A stretch of DNA of 64,000 nucleotides, taken from the NCBI RefSeq assembly GCF_000024865.1, contig NC_013595.1:7254001-7318000 (forward strand). The letters run 5' to 3'. Positions 60,301 through 64,000 of this stretch are shown here, piece by piece; position 1 is the stretch's first letter, and each line of letters starts with the position of its first letter. The notes under the pieces were generated by a model, which was given only the letters and a program-made list of their open reading frames with translations, did no database searches and was not told the origin of the DNA. This DNA is from Streptosporangium roseum DSM 43021. Its GTDB lineage: Bacteria > Actinomycetota > Actinomycetes > Streptosporangiales > Streptosporangiaceae. Made by a program: the position numbers and the translations under genes.

Positions 60301-63300
60301 GGGTCGGGTCGACGTCGCCGCCTTCGCGCTGCACGTGCGCGATCCGCCCGGAAGCGTCGTAGTCCATCCGCCAGGCTGCAAGCCCAGGTGGGGTGAGCTG
60401 GGAGATACGGCCCTGGGCGTTGTAGTAGTAGGAGGTGCTCAGCCCGGTGCGGGCGTTGGTCCTCACGCGTAGGTGCCCGGTGGAGTCATAGGTGTAGGTG
60501 GCCACCGGGATGGTCTTCATTGCCGCTGTCTCAGGGTCATAGGCGGTGAAGGCGATCTTCTTGATCAGGCCGTTGTAATCGCCCCAGCCCGATCCAGTGC
60601 CGGTCGCGGTGGTCGCTGTGGCATAGGTGAACTCCAGCGCCCGGCAGCCGGCGACCAGGGTGGCGCCGCAGGTCACGGCCGTGGGAGCGGGGGCGGTCAT
60701 CCGAGTTACTCGACCCTGAGCATCCCGGGTGTAGGTGAAGGTGGATTCCTGCGGGATGTCTTCGATCTTGGTGACCAGCCAGCGTTCACCCGACCAGGTA
60801 AAGACGGTCCTGATCCCGGCGGAGTCGTGGTGGGTGACTTGGGTTGCGGAGTTCACCACGATTTTCGAGCCGTCGTCGGCGTCACCCACGCCCTTGAAGG
60901 TGCCGTCAGCGGAGACGGTGTAGCTGAGTGTTTCGCCGCTCGCGCCGACAAGGGTCAGCGAGTTGTCGGTCGTGCCGCTCTCTAGTTGGTAGTTGCTGGC
61001 GTCGGAGGAGCCGGTGGGGAAGGATGCCTTCCATCCGGGGCCGAACATCCCGGTCGGGCCGGTCGTAATAGTGGTCGTGGGCTTGAGGGTGGTGTGGCTG
61101 CGCCCCACCGCCAGGCCGAAGATGCCAGCATCGGACTCGGTCAGCGAGTAGTCACCGGTGTTCAGAGCCACCTTGCCGGGGCCTAGGTCGTCGGTGGCGT
61201 AGGAGCCGCCGAAGGCCGAGCGGTCCAGGGTGACGGTGGCCGCGGTGGAGCAGGCCTCGGCCGTGCCGCCGGACAAGCAGGCGCGGATCTGCACCGGGCC
61301 GTCCGTGCGGTTCTGGCCTTGCAGGGTCTTGGCCAGGTTCCAGGTCAGGTCGGCGAAGTCCTTGCCGGTGTCGGTGCGTATCTGCGGCCAGGAGGCGATC
61401 GGAGTGGCCGACCCGGGCACGGTCACATCGGCGGTGGGGATGGCGGCCCAGGTGCCGTTGGCGACGTCGGTGCGGTATTCGTAACGCACGCCGGTGCGCG
61501 CGGTGGGCGCGCTGGATCCCAGAGTGATGGCCTGCTGGGTGCGGTCGCCGGTCACCGGTTTGGTGAGGCCGCCGACGCCGGTGCCGAAGCTGTAAGTGGT
61601 TACCGTCGAGGTGTTGTGGGCCTTGTCGCGGCTCTTGACGTGCAGGGTGTGCCAGCCGCTGGGCAGGTCGGTGAGGGTGATGGTCTTCTTGGTGATGTAG
61701 TTGGCGACCTTGCCGTCGTCCTCAACCCTGGGGGTGGCCGGGTCGTCCAGGCCCCACAGCATCGCCATCACGTCAGTGCTGGTGGTGGTGATATCGCACT
61801 GCACCGTGGTGGCGCTGCTCCACTGGCCGTTCGGCGCCTGCGGGCAGGTGATGGCGACGTTCGGCGGGCTGGTATCGATGTGCAGCGCCGTCCATGCGGT
61901 CCATGGCGAGTACTCGCCGCCGTCGAAGGCGCGGGCCCGCCAGCGCACCGCCATGCCGTCGGCCAGGTTGCCGGCCGGGACGGTCACCGAGGCGATGCCG
62001 CCGGCCTGGACGCCGTCCACGCCGCCGGACCACAGCAATCCGCTACCGCCGCCGTCGTAGGGGGGCACGTCCGGGTTGCGCTCAACCTGAAACTCCCCGC
62101 GCAACTGGCCGCCGTCGGGGTCCTTCAGGTCGGCGAACAGCCGCGGCGTGGTGGTGTTGGTCTCGGTGACGCTCTTGGTCACCACGATCGGCGCGGCGCG
62201 CAGCGTGCCGACCGACGGGGTGGAGCCGTAGGTGACGATCAGTTTGGGCGGGTGCGCGTTCGCGCCGGTCATCTCCGAAGAGTGGAAGGACGCGCCGTAG
62301 TACAGGGTGCCGGAGGTCCACTCGAACTTGGGGCGCAGCATCACCCCGTGGTTGGCGGTGCCGGTCATCCAGCCCTGCACCATCGAGGTGATCGGCCAGG
62401 TCCACGACCGATATGGGGTGCTGGGTCCGCAGTCGTGCGGGTCCAGAACGGTCTGCTGTCCGGTGGTGGTGGTCGTCGGCTTGGTGTTGTAGGTGACGGA
62501 CTGGGTCCAGGAACTGGTGACCTGCTGGACGGTGACACCCTGACCGATCTCACAGGAGGAGCTGCCGAAGCCCCACAGCTCCAGCTTGGCGTCGGTGACG
62601 TTGAGGCCGGGCTGGCTGGTCAGCGAGGCCAGATCGAACTTCACCAGGCCGTAGGAGTTGTAGCGCCGCTGGACGCCGAGATCGTCATACCAGCTGCTGG
62701 TCGTGCCGATGTGATCGGCTGAGGCGTTCGGTGTGGAGGGGTACATGCCGGTGACCGTGACGTCGGTCTGCGCGCCGAGTGTGGTGGTCGGGTCCACCGT
62801 CACCGGGTATTTGGTGGTCGGGTCGGCCAGGAACGCCGGATCCGGTTTGAGGACAAGGACCTGCTGATCGCCCCCGCGCACCACACTGGTGTCGATCTTC
62901 GCTTCGGCCGTCGCCGCCCCCGCCTGCTGCGGTGCTTCCCCTGCAGGTGAGTCGTACATGAACGGCTCGGGCGCGGAGGCGACCGTCTTGCCCTTGGCAT
63001 CGGTCAGCTTCAAGCCGCCCTGCTCGGTTTCGGCAAGGGTCAGCCCCTTGGTCTCGACCGGGATCTTGAACTCCACCGGCCCGCTAGGGCGTTCCCGCAG
63101 CACCACATCGTGCCGAAAGCCCGTGGGCAGAGCGGTGACCACCAGGTCGGCGCCCGCGCCAGCGGCGTCGGGGTAGGTGGCGACGTTGTCCTTGATCACG
63201 GGTTTGGGCAGCGCGGTGGGCCAGGTCAGCGCGAACGACTGCTCGTCGTCGCGAGACATCTTGGCCAGCGGCTTGCCCTCCCCACCGGGCGACAGTTCCA

Positions 63301-63712
63301 CGACCGCTTTGGCCGCACGCGGCCGCAGCACCCCGTTGTCCTCGATCAAGCTGGTGTCGACCGGCGTCCAGCGTTCGCCCTGGCGGATGCGGGCGACACC
63401 GCTGGTCGCCTCGACCGTGATCGTCCCGTCGGGGTTGCTGTAGGACAGGCTCGTCTCGGTCGTCTCATCGCTGATGAGAATCCGGCTGCCCTGCAGCCGG
63501 GCTGTCAGCGCCGCCGCCACCCGATCCGGGCGCTCGGTCACCTGCTTGGTCTGTGGTGTTTCCGGCTGCGGCGTCGGAGGTGCTACTGATCCTTGGGCTG
63601 CCTGCGCAGAGGAGGCCAGCAACGCGGCTGCGAGCCCCACGACCATGACTCGGTGGAGCGTTTTACGCCGGCGTAGCGGCGTGGAAGAGCGGACCAAAAA
63701 GGGGGAGTCCAC
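57371..63712 (-). CDS. Giant secreted RHS/YD-repeat protein, polymorphic-toxin type
   Basis: A 2113-residue protein. A Sec-type signal (to ~38, ending AQA) is preceded by a basic n-region. Residues ~310-500 look like a DNRLRE/CBM-type beta domain (YDDLGVQRRYNSYGLVKFD). Ig-like material follows, then YD repeats from ~900 to 1850 (many TYDAxGR-like units such as YTYDAFGR), and the RHS core boundary RFLQVDPVTHGSANAYEY ending in DLDG near residue 1953. The last ~160 residues (DNA 57374-57853) are a distinct tip: hydrophobic, Cys-rich and AT-rich compared with the rest. The tip is the expected toxin, activity unrecognised. GTG 63712 follows GGAGG. Secreted competitor toxin is the natural role; an immunity gene was not found. 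Confidence 0.9.
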   Translation of the reverse strand: MDSPFLVRSSTPLRRRKTLHRVMVVGLAAALLASSAQAAQGSVAPPTPQPETPQTKQVTERPDRVAAALTARLQGSRILISDETTETSLSYSNPDGTITVEATSGVARIRQGERWTPVDTSLIEDNGVLRPRAAKAVVELSPGGEGKPLAKMSRDDEQSFALTWPTALPKPVIKDNVATYPDAAGAGADLVVTALPTGFRHDVVLRERPSGPVEFKIPVETKGLTLAETEQGGLKLTDAKGKTVASAPEPFMYDSPAGEAPQQAGAATAEAKIDTSVVRGGDQQVLVLKPDPAFLADPTTKYPVTVDPTTTLGAQTDVTVTGMYPSTPNASADHIGTTSSWYDDLGVQRRYNSYGLVKFDLASLTSQPGLNVTDAKLELWGFGSSSCEIGQGVTVQQVTSSWTQSVTYNTKPTTTTTGQQTVLDPHDCGPSTPYRSWTWPITSMVQGWMTGTANHGVMLRPKFEWTSGTLYYGASFHSSEMTGANAHPPKLIVTYGSTPSVGTLRAAPIVVTKSVTETNTTTPRLFADLKDPDGGQLRGEFQVERNPDVPPYDGGGSGLLWSGGVDGVQAGGIASVTVPAGNLADGMAVRWRARAFDGGEYSPWTAWTALHIDTSPPNVAITCPQAPNGQWSSATTVQCDITTTSTDVMAMLWGLDDPATPRVEDDGKVANYITKKTITLTDLPSGWHTLHVKSRDKAHNTSTVTTYSFGTGVGGLTKPVTGDRTQQAITLGSSAPTARTGVRYEYRTDVANGTWAAIPTADVTVPGSATPIASWPQIRTDTGKDFADLTWNLAKTLQGQNRTDGPVQIRACLSGGTAEACSTAATVTLDRSAFGGSYATDDLGPGKVALNTGDYSLTESDAGIFGLAVGRSHTTLKPTTTITTGPTGMFGPGWKASFPTGSSDASNYQLESGTTDNSLTLVGASGETLSYTVSADGTFKGVGDADDGSKIVVNSATQVTHHDSAGIRTVFTWSGERWLVTKIEDIPQESTFTYTRDAQGRVTRMTAPAPTAVTCGATLVAGCRALEFTYATATTATGTGSGWGDYNGLIKKIAFTAYDPETAAMKTIPVATYTYDSTGHLRVRTNARTGLSTSYYYNAQGRISQLTPPGLAAWRMDYDASGRIAHVQREGGDVDPTQAVVYNVPIGGAGAPVDLTLTETTKWGQLSGLPRLGAATFPASRVPARGGDGTYQPSAEDFKDSTIAYLDVNGRKVNTATFGAGTWQISAARYDDKGNLVWSLTPGNRAQAVTSNTDTNPYVSSRGDSIERANLLASISTYNLDGDLLLEERPAHQAKLVSGTYSTIRERSTFIYDEGKPQSNINYHLVTTVRHEPVVLDGTAAPGAADVRTAKAGYDPVASGDKSGWDLRAATRSTVVVDGQADIVRKTRYNTKGQVIEEQTPQSNGADAGTTVTTYYTADGSGPIECRKPEWAGLGCQSGPKAQPTSGKPLPISQVAAYNYFGLPVSTTETAGTVTRATTVRYDAAGRAIGLKTTVTPEAEGGVPMPETVTTYDPATGLVTNVTAGTASTVTGYDTFGRAVSYADADGNTSGATYTIDGKVATTSDGKGTTSYTYDGTDYWGRQEHRGLLTKVDTPGVGAFQGVYGENGQLIQQAYPNWLIAEYRYDNAGNNVALTYAKDQTRWLEFTNTPGTGEAVAQTTSPASRQDYTYDTAGRLTKVADTYNQRCTTRAYAFTPNTNRSRLDVYSPGGSGECTTSSTPVTTSYTYDGADRLTSPGYTYDAFGRTTTVPTAHTSGSADLTIGFHANDMVASMQQAGVNRTFTLDPRGRIRSTTQTGGTRPGTMVNHYAGGSDAPIWIAEADGSWSRNIKSITGGLGAIQRSTGQVALQLANLHGDIVATADASTLTTGIDSYFEQTEYGTPRAENADDPARYGWLGSHERSVDSLGGIVLMGARLYNPTIGRFLQVDPVTHGSANAYEYCFADPIGCKDLDGRAGCPWWCQIGFWALEEAAGAACIGTGALFVACRGLVGGGVNMIKELITCEKNCNDPLLDFWYGFVTGSATTIGIATWVIPKLISLAKKYLSPSILKKLQPALKWLQDEANKLNPPKGGKPMSSAAFEKAFKQAVVDYQCMTGPCTGSYTGHVGITINTH

Positions 63713-64000
63713 CCAACCTCCATTCGGAGAGGGAGTGCAAAACGATCAAACTGTATAACCAAGATCAGAACGCTTACCAGGGTGTTCAAGATCACAAAAA
63801 GTGCATGCCAGACACTCTTCTCAACTTGCGAAAAATAGTTCAAGCTGACTCGCGAGTGACGAAAACGATCAACGCGTCATACGTTGGTCAAAAGAGTTTC
63901 ACCCAGATCAAGGACGCAAAGCGGCCCGTATGCATCGTCGACCATAGGGGCGGCAAACATCGCGACTACTCGCTGTCCGTCGATCGGCCGTCCACCTCGC
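63713..64000. other. Upstream region of the RHS gene
   Basis: AT-richer than the rest, with TTATACA (63752-63758, minus strand) as a possible -10 element for the RHS gene. A small open frame on the minus strand starting at 63843 contains one hydrophobic helix but overlaps the RHS start in another frame; I do not call it a gene. Confidence 0.4.

Noticed and set aside
63583..63843. Small minus-strand frame with one hydrophobic helix ahead of RHS
   Set aside because: It overlaps the RHS start in another frame and has no clear ribosome site; only the first half lies in the promoter region.

Overview
The window looks like chromosome from a filamentous, high-GC actinomycete, most likely of the Streptosporangium/Nonomuraea type. 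The signs are very high third-position GC, many GTG and TTG starts, 4-base stop/start overlaps between genes, abundant IclR and GntR regulators, and F420-type and CoA-dependent catabolism. Genus level is a guess. No rRNA, tRNA or CRISPR array was found.

Layout. 1-1877 holds most of a secreted alpha/beta-hydrolase-like protein that runs off the left edge. 2071-4691 is a YtrA-type GntR regulator with an ABC ATPase and permease; a 31-bp tandem repeat separates the last two. 4914-8805 (minus) is a hydantoinase/oxoprolinase pair. 8975-11068 holds small membrane proteins and thymidine kinase.

11115-47793 is a very large catabolic region under two IclR regulators and one FCD-type GntR regulator. 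Its first operon (12087-18903) carries a flavin reductase fused to a degenerate HMG-CoA-lyase-like domain, an acyl-CoA-dehydrogenase-fold oxygenase, two aldehyde dehydrogenases and an FAD monooxygenase. The second operon (19856-28126, with 28172-29128 behind it) is the most striking part. It encodes a protein resembling plant red chlorophyll catabolite reductase (RCCR), a second protein sharing its core motif, a Rieske oxygenase of the general type of pheophorbide a oxygenase, an SDR resembling chlorophyll b reductase (NYC1/NOL), and two alpha/beta hydrolases that could act as chlorophyllases. I read it as a candidate bacterial tetrapyrrole (chlorophyll or bilin) breakdown system. The following genes (29200-42639) and the flanking minus and plus genes look like a lower pathway. 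They encode HMG-CoA-lyase, CoA ligase, two family III CoA-transferases, an isochorismatase-fold amidase, a luciferase-like oxidoreductase, two MmgE/PrpD proteins, a MaoC pair with a thiolase/DUF35 pair, a cyclase and a hydantoinase-type cyclic amidase. Such a set could open lactams or maleimides and break down branched dicarboxylic acids. The pathway is inference; the gene content is visible.

48004-50407 holds a secreted hydrolase, a PAS/LuxR regulator and a DsbA-type oxidoreductase. From about 50420 to the right edge the DNA is mosaic and island-like: a damaged tyrosine recombinase, small unknown genes, a complete IS630-type element, a frameshifted IS5-type transposase, an aminoglycoside phosphotransferase of the APH(3'') type, and a 2113-residue RHS/YD-repeat protein with an AT-rich, divergent C-terminal tip typical of a polymorphic toxin.
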